Shown piece after piece: positions 48,322-55,550 of a stretch of DNA of 60,321 nucleotides. The notes below the pieces were generated by a model that worked only from the letters and a program-made list of their open reading frames with translations, did not search any database and was not told where the DNA came from. The position numbers and the translations under genes are program-made. The stretch lies in IMG/VR virus record IMGVR_UViG_3300025154_001315, positions 1 through 60,321 of that record; one strand, written 5' to 3'. This DNA is from a virus. Positions within the stretch are counted from its first letter, which is position 1, and the number at the start of each line of letters is the position of its first letter.

Positions 48322-48711
48322 TCACTTGCCGCTCTTGGTGATGCTGAGCTTGACCACGCCGAACGGCTCGACGCCCGGCACCTTGATCTGGTCATCCAGG
48401 CGCGCCCTGTAGGCGCTGTCGTTCACGCGGCGCTGGAGCAGGTCGAACGCCCCCTCCTTCGCCACGTACTTGTAGAAGGCCTCCCAGTCCTGCACCTGGG
48501 CCACGGTCTGGCGACTGACGCTGGCGGTGGCCACCTTGCCGCGCGCCCCCTCCACGTCGCCCTTGCTGAAGCTGTTGAGGATGTGGTCGCTGAGGGCAGT
48601 CTCCTGCGCCTTGAGCGTGCCGATGCGCTTCTCTTCCTCCAGGCGCTTGGCTCGCATCTGGTACAGCTTGTCGATGCAGGCGCCGAGGGTCTTCGGATAC
48701 TTCGCTTCCAT
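48322..48711 (-). CDS. Conserved phage protein of unknown function
   Basis: 129 residues from ATG 48711 (GGAGGCACAC). Helical N-half (CIDKLYQMRAKRLEEEKRIG, TALSDHILNSFSKGD) and a C-half (VATASVSRQTVAQVQDWEAF, DQIKVPGVEPFGVVKLSITK) that recur together in podovirus replication regions. No named function known to me. Not a nuclease by motif. Confidence 0.65.
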   Translation of the reverse strand: MEAKYPKTLGACIDKLYQMRAKRLEEEKRIGTLKAQETALSDHILNSFSKGDVEGARGKVATASVSRQTVAQVQDWEAFYKYVAKEGAFDLLQRRVNDSAYRARLDDQIKVPGVEPFGVVKLSITKSGK

Positions 48712-48825
48712 GTGTGCCTCCAGTTCGCTACGCGAACGGCCTTCATCCGCCATTCGCTGTCAAGTTGCCTACCCGTAACTGCCCGCCACCCTACACGGGC
48801 GGCGGGCAGACGGGCAAGCGTTGAA
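48712..48825. promoter_or_regulatory. Spacer with possible stem
   Basis: 114 bp. TTGCCTACCCG, CTGCCCGCC and GGCGGGCAG form a GC-rich stem (48780-48809), a candidate terminator for the upstream gene without a clear T-run. Confidence 0.3.
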
Positions 48826-49173
48826 CTACTTCTTGCGAAACTGTCCGCCACCAGTCGGGCAGTCCAGATTGTCGTGGTCTCCCCACGTCGCTCCGCAGGT
48901 GGCGCAGAGCGTGCCCATGGGGTAGGACATGGGCGTCACATCCTTCGCCGCCTTCGGGTCCTGGATGACGCCCGCCTCCACCAGCTCGATGTACTTGGTC
49001 AGGTAGTGCTGGGCCTTCTTCAGATCCTCCAGGCCGTTCTTCTCCTTCCACCGCGCGATGTACTTGGTGATGGCCCCCTGGAAGTAGTCCAGGCCCAGCG
49101 CCCCCGCCCAGTCCCAGTGCTGGATGGGCTTCTGGTAGTGCTTCCCGCCGACCTGCATGTCGTTCGCCTTCAT
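48826..49173 (-). CDS. DUF3310 family protein with C-terminal zinc site
   Basis: 115 residues from ATG 49173. VGGKHYQKPIQHWDWAGALG then LDYFQGAITKYIARWKEKNG and LEDLKKAQHYLTKYIELVEA are the DUF3310 signature (family of small phage proteins near nucleotide metabolism genes). Extra C-terminal LCATCGATWGDHDNLDCPTG looks like a zinc knuckle. Coupled with the HD gene by ATGA overlap. Confidence 0.85.
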   Translation of the reverse strand: MKANDMQVGGKHYQKPIQHWDWAGALGLDYFQGAITKYIARWKEKNGLEDLKKAQHYLTKYIELVEAGVIQDPKAAKDVTPMSYPMGTLCATCGATWGDHDNLDCPTGGGQFRKK

Positions 49174-49685
49174 CGCCACTCTCCCTTCAGGTAGTCCACC
49201 AGCTCCGGCACGCCCTTCAGCTCCCCACACTCCTGCACCACGTAGTCCAGCACTCGGTTGAACACCTCCGTGTGGCGGGGGTGGCGGCAGCCCATCTGCC
49301 GCTCGTACAAGAGGTGCATGGCGAGGTCCAGGCGGTCAGCGGCTTGGACGACCAGCCTCTCCCACTTGTTCATGTCGGGCATCAGCACGCTGTTGCTGAT
49401 TCTCCACTCCACTTCCTCCAGCTCCAGGTCCTGACTCATCGTGGGGTGTCGCTTCTTCATGTGGGCAGGCACGTCGCCGGTCCACACCTCCGGCGCGTCG
49501 TGGACAAGGAGGGCATACAGCACCACCTCCATCCTGGCGGCGGGCAGGGCGTACATCAGCTCCATGGCGATGCACTGCGCCCCGTAGACGTGCTCCGCGA
49601 TGGTGTGGTTGTAGAGCGTGGGGACGGCGTGCAGCCGCTTCACGTGGCCTGCTTCGCGCAGGGCCTCCAGGCGCTTGAAGTTCAC
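49170..49685 (-). CDS. HD-domain nucleotidase (YfbR-like)
   Basis: 171 residues from GTG 49685 with AAGGAGG upstream. H and HD motifs (NHTIAEHVYGAQCIAMELMY; VVLYALLVHDAPEVWTGDVP) and a final D (VVQAADRLDLAM) match YfbR-type 5'-deoxynucleotidases. In a hypermodified phage it would remove dTMP so that modified nucleotides dominate; that link is inference. Confidence 0.85.
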   Translation of the reverse strand: MNFKRLEALREAGHVKRLHAVPTLYNHTIAEHVYGAQCIAMELMYALPAARMEVVLYALLVHDAPEVWTGDVPAHMKKRHPTMSQDLELEEVEWRISNSVLMPDMNKWERLVVQAADRLDLAMHLLYERQMGCRHPRHTEVFNRVLDYVVQECGELKGVPELVDYLKGEWR

Positions 49686-49894
49686 GAGAGCCCCTCCTTC
49701 TCCGCCCACCAGCCCTCAACGATGAGCTCTCCGTCACCAGCCTTCATGCTGTACACCTCGCTGTCGTCGTGGATGACTGACTTCGGGATCCAGTGCTCCT
49801 CCCCGTCTGACTCCAGGTAGACGAGCAGGGCCTTGGCCGTCTCGCGGACGGGGCGTGCCTTGCCCAGCCGCGCGGGTTCCAGTTCTGCACTCAC
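49682..49894 (-). CDS. Small hypothetical acidic protein
   Basis: 70 residues from GTG 49894 (GTGA overlap). Sequence ARPVRETAKALLVYLESDGE, then EHWIPKSVIHDDSEVYSMKA. A short beta-sandwich-like pattern (W-I-P-K-S) seen in phage small proteins. Unknown. Confidence 0.65.
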   Translation of the reverse strand: MSAELEPARLGKARPVRETAKALLVYLESDGEEHWIPKSVIHDDSEVYSMKAGDGELIVEGWWAEKEGLS

Positions 49895-50106
49895 TTCACA
49901 CCCCAGCGTTGAATTGCGTCCATCATCTTCACGTCGCACGGGCTCTCGTGACCCCACTGACCCTGTGTGGCGTGTGCAGCGACGCGATACCAGCACCACA
50001 TCACCAGCGACTTTGGCAGGTGCCACGCGATCCAGATGGTCGCCCTCTGGACAAGGCGCCGCCGCAAGGCGCCTGCCTCCCACAACTTCCACTTGAGCCA
50101 CTTCAT
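49891..50106 (-). CDS. Small basic amphipathic protein
   Basis: 71 residues, start ATG 50106. Trp- and Arg-rich (MKWLKWKLWEAGALRRRLVQ; ATIWIAWHLPKSLVMWCWYR), potentially membrane-associated. Shares its start base with the next stop. No recognised family. Confidence 0.65.
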   Translation of the reverse strand: MKWLKWKLWEAGALRRRLVQRATIWIAWHLPKSLVMWCWYRVAAHATQGQWGHESPCDVKMMDAIQRWGVK

Positions 50107-51194
50107 CACTTGGCCTCCTTCTTCGGGTGCGCCGCCAGCCACGTCGCCGCCGCCAGCTTCCAGTCGGTGGCGATGCAGCCCTCCAGGTAGCCCGCGTCCC
50201 GGTTCTTCCAGGCGTTCCACAGGGGCGCGGCCACGAACTTCCACCACGGGTGCGTGAAGCTGCTGACCTGCACCTCCTGCCCGCCGTCAAACAGCAGGAA
50301 GAACGTCTCCAGGTCCTGGTGCCAGTAGTGGAGCTGGTCCTGGCGGTGGCAGGAGTTGTCCGGGTCGACGAACATGGGCTGCGGCTTCACCGCCCCCAGC
50401 GCGTAGGGGCTGCGCTCCTGGTAGACGCTCGGGCTCCACCCCGCCTTGATGCGCTCCCACACCTTGCCGCCCTCGCCCCCGGTGTAGACGTGGAGGCTGT
50501 CCGAGAACTGGACGTAGGTGCCCACCTCCAAGCCCAGGCGGGCGGCCATGTACTCCTGGAGGATGGAGAAGTGGACGACGTTGGCCCCGTAGGCGCCCCA
50601 GATGAGGTCGTTGCTGCGGTTGCAGACGGTCATGTTAAGCCGCCCGTCCCTCACCTTGAAGTAGGCGTTCGTGTTGCAGGGTATGTCAGTGCTGTCGATC
50701 CCCGCCTCCACGTGCGTCCCGTAGTCCACTCCGTGCAGGTCGTACGGGGGGCGCCACATCTGGAGCACTGCGCGCCTACTGTCGGGCTTCTGCTTCAGGT
50801 GGTTCACCAGGAAGTCGAGCTGGTCCACCCCGAACGCCTTGCGCCAACGGTAGCCGTAGCTCCCCTGCATCCTGTGGCCGTCGTCGCTGTAGTTGCGGAA
50901 CTTGGGGACCAAGTACTCCATGAACCGCACATCGTCGCGACCGGCGAGGAGCCACAGAGACTCGAACAGGTGGAGGAAGGGGTTGGCATCCCGCTCCTTG
51001 TAGAACAGCACCCGCTCCAGGGGGCGTTCGTAGTACGTGGCCACCGGCTCGTCGAACTCCAGGGTGTCCCCGTTGCGGCTAGTCTGCCGGTGCCAGCTCG
51101 TACCCTCGCCCTTGTCCTCACCCTCGTCGTACTCCAGCAGCATGAACAGCACCTTCCGCAGCGCGTCGTTGACACCTCGTGCGTGGATCTCCAT
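50106..51194 (-). CDS. Thymidylate synthase homolog (putative dUMP hydroxymethylase)
   Basis: 362 residues. Catalytic Cys lies in DSTDIPCNTNAYFKVRDGRL; thymidylate synthases normally have PCH, here PCN. RSNDLIWGAYGANVVHFSIL carries the Asn that recognises uracil rather than the Asp of dCMP enzymes, so dUMP is the likely substrate. The N-terminal DEPVATYYERPLERVLFYKE and DANPFLHLFESLWLLAGRDD follow the phage pattern. Part of a block with dCMP deaminase and modification enzymes. It could make thymidine or 5-hydroxymethyl-dUMP; the latter is favoured by context. Confidence 0.8.
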   Translation of the reverse strand: MEIHARGVNDALRKVLFMLLEYDEGEDKGEGTSWHRQTSRNGDTLEFDEPVATYYERPLERVLFYKERDANPFLHLFESLWLLAGRDDVRFMEYLVPKFRNYSDDGHRMQGSYGYRWRKAFGVDQLDFLVNHLKQKPDSRRAVLQMWRPPYDLHGVDYGTHVEAGIDSTDIPCNTNAYFKVRDGRLNMTVCNRSNDLIWGAYGANVVHFSILQEYMAARLGLEVGTYVQFSDSLHVYTGGEGGKVWERIKAGWSPSVYQERSPYALGAVKPQPMFVDPDNSCHRQDQLHYWHQDLETFFLLFDGGQEVQVSSFTHPWWKFVAAPLWNAWKNRDAGYLEGCIATDWKLAAATWLAAHPKKEAK

Positions 51195-51652
51195 CACTTC
51201 ACCTCCCTGCGAATGCCGACCATTCCGTAGTTCCACAGCCCGAAGAAGTGCCTGTCCTGCGCCCTGTCGGCCAGCCGCTTCAGCCCGAGGATGTCATCCA
51301 GCGCGGCCACCGGCACGCCATCGATCATGTACGCCCTGCCGGCGTTGAGATAGCGTTGGCGCAGCCCGCTCGCGGGGATGTAGTCCACCTTGATGCCGTC
51401 GATCTCCGTTGTCGCGCTGCCCTCGGTGGAGCCCTTCGCCAACTTGGCCTCGATGCCCTCGCCACTCGGGGCCTTGGTCACCAGGAAGTCGATGTCGCCC
51501 GGGATGACGTCGAACCCCAACATCCACAGCGCCGCCGTTCCGATCAGCACGCCCGTCGCGCTGTCGTCCTTCCTCAGCAGGATGTGAGCCTTCTTGATGA
51601 CTTCGCGGCCAACCTCAGCTTGCTTGCACAGCTTCATTTCGTTCATCTCCAT
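51194..51652 (-). CDS. Nucleotidyltransferase (MNT-like)
   Basis: 152 residues. GVLIGTAALWMLGFDVIPGD and IDFLVTK contain G-x and D-x-D of nucleotidyltransferases, with a third acid at GIKVDYIPAS. AYMIDGVPVAALDDILGLKR is the C-terminal helical marker of AbiEii/MNT-type enzymes. Could act on DNA-linked hydroxymethyluracil or on a small nucleotide. Single-base overlap with the synthase start. Confidence 0.75.
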   Translation of the reverse strand: MEMNEMKLCKQAEVGREVIKKAHILLRKDDSATGVLIGTAALWMLGFDVIPGDIDFLVTKAPSGEGIEAKLAKGSTEGSATTEIDGIKVDYIPASGLRQRYLNAGRAYMIDGVPVAALDDILGLKRLADRAQDRHFFGLWNYGMVGIRREVK

Positions 51653-51656
51653 CACT

Positions 51657-52427
51657 TCACCCCTTCTTCAGCGCCTTGGCCCACTGCACCCTCACGTCCA
51701 TCATCCCAGCCTCCATGCCGGTCCACGCCTTCTTCTCCCGCACCGTCACGGCGTGGGGGTACATCGCAGCCAGCCTGCGGGCACTGTCCGTCTGGCAGGG
51801 GGTGGTCCTCCAGGTGGAGCACCCGCCCTGGACGTTGCTCGGGCCTGCGTTCAGTCGGTACTCCAGGCTGAGGCGGTTGGGCAGCCCGGCGGACAGGAGC
51901 TGCAGAGTCATGTTGAAGTCCTCCATCGTGGCCACGTCCTTGGCCAGCCCCTTGCCGAAGGTGGCCTTGGCGTCCATCACCATCGGCACGTTGTAGGCCA
52001 GCGCGTACATCATCCGCTTGCACTCCAGCCACATCTCCGTGCTGGCCCAATAGGCGGTCCGCACCATCCAGCCGCAGTGGGCGCGCACGTCGAGCGTCTT
52101 CTCCAGCCAGTTGAAGGCGCCCACCATCTGCTGGTCCGTGGCGTTCTTGATCTTCATGTCGGCGCGTCGCACCTGGATGGTCAGGTCGTCGTCCAGCATG
52201 ACGAACTTCTGGATATCCTGCTCCGCGCAGTAGCGCAGGATGTAGTCGCGCGTGGCGGTGATGCCCTTGGCCTTGCACCAGAGCACGTTGCGCCCCCTGC
52301 TCTGGTGGCTGGGCGCCTCGCTGGGCGGGCACACCAGCTTCGTGTGCCTCTTCACGGCGTCGGGCAGTCGGTCGTAGGTCCACTGCCGGTCCACTCGGTT
52401 CATCGTCGGGATGAATACGTTGATCAC
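51657..52427 (-). CDS. GT-A-type glycosyltransferase
   Basis: 256 residues from GTG 52427, with AAGGAGG upstream. N-terminal INVFIPTMNRVDRQWTYDRL is the beta1 nucleotide-binding strand; QKFVMLDDDLTIQVRR gives the DDD metal-binding motif. TMEDFNMTLQLLSAGLPNRL resembles the acceptor half. In the context of thymine modification it may add sugar to 5-hydroxymethyluracil, but virion protein glycosylation cannot be excluded. Confidence 0.75.
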   Translation of the reverse strand: MINVFIPTMNRVDRQWTYDRLPDAVKRHTKLVCPPSEAPSHQSRGRNVLWCKAKGITATRDYILRYCAEQDIQKFVMLDDDLTIQVRRADMKIKNATDQQMVGAFNWLEKTLDVRAHCGWMVRTAYWASTEMWLECKRMMYALAYNVPMVMDAKATFGKGLAKDVATMEDFNMTLQLLSAGLPNRLSLEYRLNAGPSNVQGGCSTWRTTPCQTDSARRLAAMYPHAVTVREKKAWTGMEAGMMDVRVQWAKALKKG

Positions 52428-52443
52428 TTGCTTGCCTCCTTCA
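52421..52443. repeat. 23-bp junction repeat, copy 1
   Basis: Exact match to 52612-52634. Encodes KEASK-stop of one gene and the AAGGAGG and GTG of the next on the minus strand. Confidence 0.85.
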
Positions 52444-52618
52444 ACTGCGCCTCCAGTTCCTGTATCCGCTCCCTCGTCTTGACCAAGCTGGCCTCGCCCG
52501 CCGCCAAGTGCTGTCGCCTATCAGCCAGCTCCGCCTCCAGCGCGTGGCGCTGCGCCGCGTCGGTGCTCTGCCGCATCTTGATGACCTCGTCCAACATCTG
52601 CTCTTGCATGGTGATCAC
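52424..52618 (-). CDS. Small coiled-coil protein
   Basis: 64 residues from GTG 52618 (AAGGAGG 7 nt upstream). Heptads in QMLDEVIKMRQSTDAAQRHA, LEAELADRRQHLAAGE and RERIQELEAQLKEASK. Shares its last five residues and junction DNA with the adjacent gene. Unknown. Confidence 0.6.
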   Translation of the reverse strand: MITMQEQMLDEVIKMRQSTDAAQRHALEAELADRRQHLAAGEASLVKTRERIQELEAQLKEASK

Positions 52619-52634
52619 TTGCTTGCCTCCTTCA
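52612..52634. repeat. 23-bp junction repeat, copy 2
   Basis: Exact copy of 52421-52443, again joining two coupled minus-strand genes. Confidence 0.85.
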
Positions 52635-52818
52635 CGTTGAGCTGTTGCAACCACTCCTTGATCCAGATCCTGCTGCCCGTCTTCTCCGCCTTGCGAGCCT
52701 CCTTCATGAACTCGGTGAAATGCTTCCGGCAAAGGTAGCTCACCTGCTCCTCCACGTCAAGGATGAAGACGCGCTGCCGGGCTTCCTTCTCCTCGCACTT
52801 GGCAACTTCGCACTTCAT
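52615..52818 (-). CDS. Small Cys-containing protein
   Basis: 67 residues from ATG 52818. MKCEVAKCEEKEARQRVFIL then DVEEQVSYLCRKHFTEFMKE gives C-x5-C and C-x3-H, a plausible zinc finger resembling the small phage C2H2-like proteins. Ends NVKEASK like its downstream neighbour. Overlaps the preceding stop (ATGA). Confidence 0.65.
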   Translation of the reverse strand: MKCEVAKCEEKEARQRVFILDVEEQVSYLCRKHFTEFMKEARKAEKTGSRIWIKEWLQQLNVKEASK

Positions 52819-52970
52819 CGGTACACGTTCCTTGCCGCCGCGACGGCCGCGCGGGCGGCAGCTATCCACTGCGCCCGCTCGCGCACGGTGAGGTCCAGCC
52901 ACCGCTGAGCACCCTGGCAGTAGGCGCGATGGGCTGCGCGGCCGAGCTTTTCCAAACTTTCTTCGTTCAT
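52815..52970 (-). CDS. Half-size RyR-like protein
   Basis: 51 residues from ATG 52970. ESLEKLGRAAHRAYCQGAQR, then LTVRERAQWIAAARAAVAAA, aligns with the first half of the RyR-domain protein at 7190-7537 (IARITHEANRAYCLALGD ... PQWQRDSAINGVRHTL). The GWKYGPVKDPEKKEH half is absent. Overlaps the next gene by ATGA. Real on codon and overlap grounds; function unknown. Confidence 0.65.
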   Translation of the reverse strand: MNEESLEKLGRAAHRAYCQGAQRWLDLTVRERAQWIAAARAAVAAARNVYR

Positions 52971-53015
52971 TCTTCGTTCCCCGGCTTTTTGAGTGTGGGA
53001 TGACCGGTAGTGTGA
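52971..53015 (-). promoter_or_regulatory. Short control gap with CTAATCACACTAC element
   Basis: 45 bp. GTAGTGTGATTA (plus strand 53007-53018) starts within the stop of the kinase-like gene and matches the elements at 44069 and 56149. TTTTTGAG follows at 52985. A short transcription restart site is likely. Confidence 0.45.
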
Positions 53016-53969
53016 TTAGGCTATCTCGATACCGTTGCGCTCATGGGGGCGCTGATGGGGCGGGAGGTAGGTGGAGCGCGGCTTGCCCACGCCAGTCACC
53101 ACCTTCATTCGCTTTGCGTGTTCACAGAGACAGAATTGGACGTCGTGAGCGCTGAGCGTGCCGCTGTTCGGGAACCACTTCGTCCAGTTCTGGTTCACCA
53201 GCACGCGGAGGGCCACGACCTCCTCCAGCCACGTGTGCGAGTTGAGCGTGAAGTCCGGGTCGCGGCCCGCGATGTAGTTGAGCCCACGCCGCGCCCCCGG
53301 CCCCACCGGGGTCCAGGTCTCCTCGTCCCAGAACAGACCGGGGTAACAGAGGATGAAGTCCTGGAGGACCTCCTTCACCATGAAGCCGGTGCCACCGAAC
53401 CCCTCCAGCTTCATCATCTCCTCCCCCAGCGCCGCCCAGCTCGGGCTCTTGAACTTGAGCAGCGGAGCCAGCCGCTCCTTGTAGGCCGCCGCCAAGCCGC
53501 TCAGGTAGTCCACCACCACATCCTCCTTGGGCTCCTTCCGGCCGCCGTTGGTTATGACGTAGGCTCCGGTGAACACCTCCTGCCGCACGCGCACCCGCTT
53601 GTGGGGCCCGCGCACCCGCTCCACAGGGCTCTGGAGGCGCTCCTTGGCCACGCGCAGCACGCGGGCAGCCTGCCACCTTGCCTGCCAGCCAACAGCCTGT
53701 GCGAACCCTGCCGTTCCGAAGTACCTAAAGGTAGCGCAGTTGAGCAACGCCTGCTCGTACTTCCCCGGCTTGACGTTGGCCTTGTAGATGGCGAGGAAGG
53801 CCTGCGTCGTGCGGTCGTTCACGCGGCGGACATTGGTGAAGCTGTACTTCTGCAGGATCTCATCCTTGGTCCAGGGCCACGGCGCCCCGCTCTCCTTCTT
53901 GAGCCGGATGTTCTCGCGCTCGTGGATGTAGTAGAGGAACTTCTTGATGCCTTCGCTGCTAGCCTTCAT
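53016..53969 (-). CDS. Putative 5-hydroxymethyluracil DNA kinase (aGPT-PPlase family)
   Basis: 317 residues. KFLYYIHERENIRLKKESGA, then PWPWTKDEILQKYSFTNVRR and VNDRTTQAF is the hallmark opening of the family first called alpha-glutamyl/putrescinyl thymine pyrophosphorylase and later linked to 5-hydroxymethyl-dU DNA kinase in hypermodified phages. GFGGTGFMVKEVLQDFILCY and GPGARRGLNYIAGRD follow the same pattern. The phosphorylated product would be the substrate for amine or sugar addition. This gene is the strongest single marker of thymidine hypermodification in the window. Confidence 0.8.
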   Translation of the reverse strand: MKASSEGIKKFLYYIHERENIRLKKESGAPWPWTKDEILQKYSFTNVRRVNDRTTQAFLAIYKANVKPGKYEQALLNCATFRYFGTAGFAQAVGWQARWQAARVLRVAKERLQSPVERVRGPHKRVRVRQEVFTGAYVITNGGRKEPKEDVVVDYLSGLAAAYKERLAPLLKFKSPSWAALGEEMMKLEGFGGTGFMVKEVLQDFILCYPGLFWDEETWTPVGPGARRGLNYIAGRDPDFTLNSHTWLEEVVALRVLVNQNWTKWFPNSGTLSAHDVQFCLCEHAKRMKVVTGVGKPRSTYLPPHQRPHERNGIEIA

Positions 53970-54616
53970 CGCTCACCTCGTACGTAGATGGCCGTCGTGT
54001 GCCACAACTTCTCGTTGTCCAGCTTCGGCGGCTTGAGCCACCTGAAGCCCTGCTCCTGCAACTCCACGTCCAACAGGTTGGCCGCCTCCCACTGCCCCTT
54101 CTTCTGTAGATGGTACTCGATGAGCACCGCCTGGAGCCGCTTGGGCAGCGCCCGGCCCAACAGCAGGTCGTACTCGGCGCCCTCGCAGTCCATCTTGAGC
54201 ACGGTGAAGCTACACAGCTTGAGCAGCGCCCCCATGCGGACCACCGTCACCGGCACGGGCTCCCGCCCGCGCGTGGGGACCGTGCTGTGGCTCCCCTTGT
54301 TCGGGCCAGGGCTGGTCCACAGGGGGATGGTCGCCCCTTGGTAGCTGTCACCCACCACCGCGCAGTTCATGGGGCGGACGTTGTGGCCGATGTTCCGCTT
54401 GAGCAGCGCGTAGTTCTCGGGCTCGGGCTCCACCGCCGTCACGGACTTGCACTGCTCCCCCGCCCACTGCGCGTAGCTGCCGATGTTGGCGCCGATGTCC
54501 AGCACCACGTCGGACTTGCCCAGCGGGAGGCGCTGGTAGCCCTTGAGCTCGTTGATGACGTACTTGTCCATCGTACCGGGACGGACCCAGTAAGTCTTGT
54601 AGGCGTCGTACTTCAT
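53966..54616 (-). CDS. FkbM-family methyltransferase
   Basis: 216 residues from ATG 54616 (GAGGAGGTGCT). SAM motif I DVVLDIGANIGSYAQWAGEQ, motif II (VTAVEPEPENYALL) and the family mark LKMDCEGAEYDLLLGR are present. FkbM enzymes O-methylate sugars or small molecules. Here the target might be a DNA-linked sugar. Four-base overlaps with both neighbours. Confidence 0.85.
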   Translation of the reverse strand: MKYDAYKTYWVRPGTMDKYVINELKGYQRLPLGKSDVVLDIGANIGSYAQWAGEQCKSVTAVEPEPENYALLKRNIGHNVRPMNCAVVGDSYQGATIPLWTSPGPNKGSHSTVPTRGREPVPVTVVRMGALLKLCSFTVLKMDCEGAEYDLLLGRALPKRLQAVLIEYHLQKKGQWEAANLLDVELQEQGFRWLKPPKLDNEKLWHTTAIYVRGER

Positions 54617-55119
54617 AGCACCTCCTCCAGCTTCGCCACGTCCACGCGCCCAAGGTGGATGAGCTGCTCCATCAGCCATTTGTCGCGGGGGCTGCGACTG
54701 GCGTAGGTGTCCTCCGCGTAGAGCACCGTGTTGATGCCGTTGGCCAGCACCACGTCCTTGAAGCACTGCGGGCAGGGGATGTGCGTGCAGATGAGGGCAG
54801 TGTTGATGCTGCCCATGTTGACCCCGGCCAGCAGCGCCTTGCGGGCGGCGTTGACTTCCGCGTGGATGACGAGGTCGTACTTGGTGAGGTAGAACATGTG
54901 CCCCAGCTTGTCGTCCACCTCGCCCGTGCGGTTGTTCCACAGCGACTCGTCCTCCTCCACCCCAGGCGGGAAGCCGTTGTAGCCGAGGTGAACGCTGCCC
55001 GTCGCGGCGTCGTAGATGGCCGCCCCCACCTTGGTCGAGGGGTCCTTGCTCCGGCTCTCCGCCCACAACCGGCAGATGGCCATCACCGACTCCGGCACGC
55101 CCAGCTTGCTCTTCAGCAT
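54613..55119 (-). CDS. dCMP deaminase
   Basis: 168 residues from ATG 55119, with GGGAGGCAAGTG upstream. Zinc ligands lie in YDLVIHAEVNAARKALLAGV (HAE) and ICTHIPCPQCFKDVV (PCxxC). SKDPSTKVGAAIYDAATG and LGYNGFPPGV are the family start. Supplies dUMP to the synthase homolog. The frame is open upstream into the previous gene, but codon pattern and ribosome site support this start. Confidence 0.9.
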   Translation of the reverse strand: MLKSKLGVPESVMAICRLWAESRSKDPSTKVGAAIYDAATGSVHLGYNGFPPGVEEDESLWNNRTGEVDDKLGHMFYLTKYDLVIHAEVNAARKALLAGVNMGSINTALICTHIPCPQCFKDVVLANGINTVLYAEDTYASRSPRDKWLMEQLIHLGRVDVAKLEEVL

Positions 55120-55548
55120 CACTTGCCTCCCTTCGGGTACGACGCGCGCCACGCATAGCCCCGCGCCTTCTGCTTCGCTATCATCGCCTTGATCTTGCGC
55201 GGCTGGGCCGCGCAAGATCAAGGCGGCCACCGGGCGAACCTCCACCACGCGGCGCTTCAATACGCGTCCGCCGCGCAGGCGGTCGGCGTCCTTCTTCGCG
55301 TACTGTGCGTCCTCCAACGCCTCCTGCGCCACGCGCTTCTGCGTCGCGAGCTGCTGCTTCAGCAGCTTCGCCTCCTCGCGCAGCCGCACGACCTCCGCTT
55401 TCAGCCCTTCGAAGTTCATGTCGTACTTCACACCCTGCACCTTCGGGCGCGGCTTGAAGCCCTGGCAGGTTCCCCTTCCGGCACTGCCAATCGGCACCCT
55501 GTCCTCGCCGGCCGCGCTGCATCCGCCATCGCAGTCCTTGCAGTTCAT
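55119..55548 (-). pseudogene. Cys-rich coiled-coil protein with a frameshift beside a palindrome
   Basis: From ATG 55548 (AAGGAGGCGTGACA) it reads MNCKDCDGGCSAAGEDRVPI, a second Cys (GTCQGFKPRPKVQG), and a coiled coil (LKAEVVRLREEAKLLKQQLA). At about 55224 the frame meets an 18-bp perfect inverted repeat and then runs without stop into the deaminase. The +1 frame after the palindrome reads KIKAMIAKQKARGYAWRASY then PKGGK and TGA, ending in the TGATG junction typical here. So the original gene probably ended there and a change at the palindrome shifted it. Confidence 0.6.
55186..55224. repeat. 18-bp perfect inverted repeat, 3-nt loop
   Basis: GCCTTGATCTTGCGCGGC and its complement flank TGG. 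It lies inside a coding frame, lacks a T-run, and coincides with the frameshift in the 55119-55548 gene. It looks like a template-switch (snap-back) mutation or an assembly error rather than a terminator. Confidence 0.85.
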
Positions 55549-55550
55549 TG

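Noticed and set aside
50106-51194. dCMP hydroxymethylase as in T4
   Set aside because: The uracil-recognition Asn (GAYGAN) is kept rather than Asp, so dUMP is the likelier substrate.
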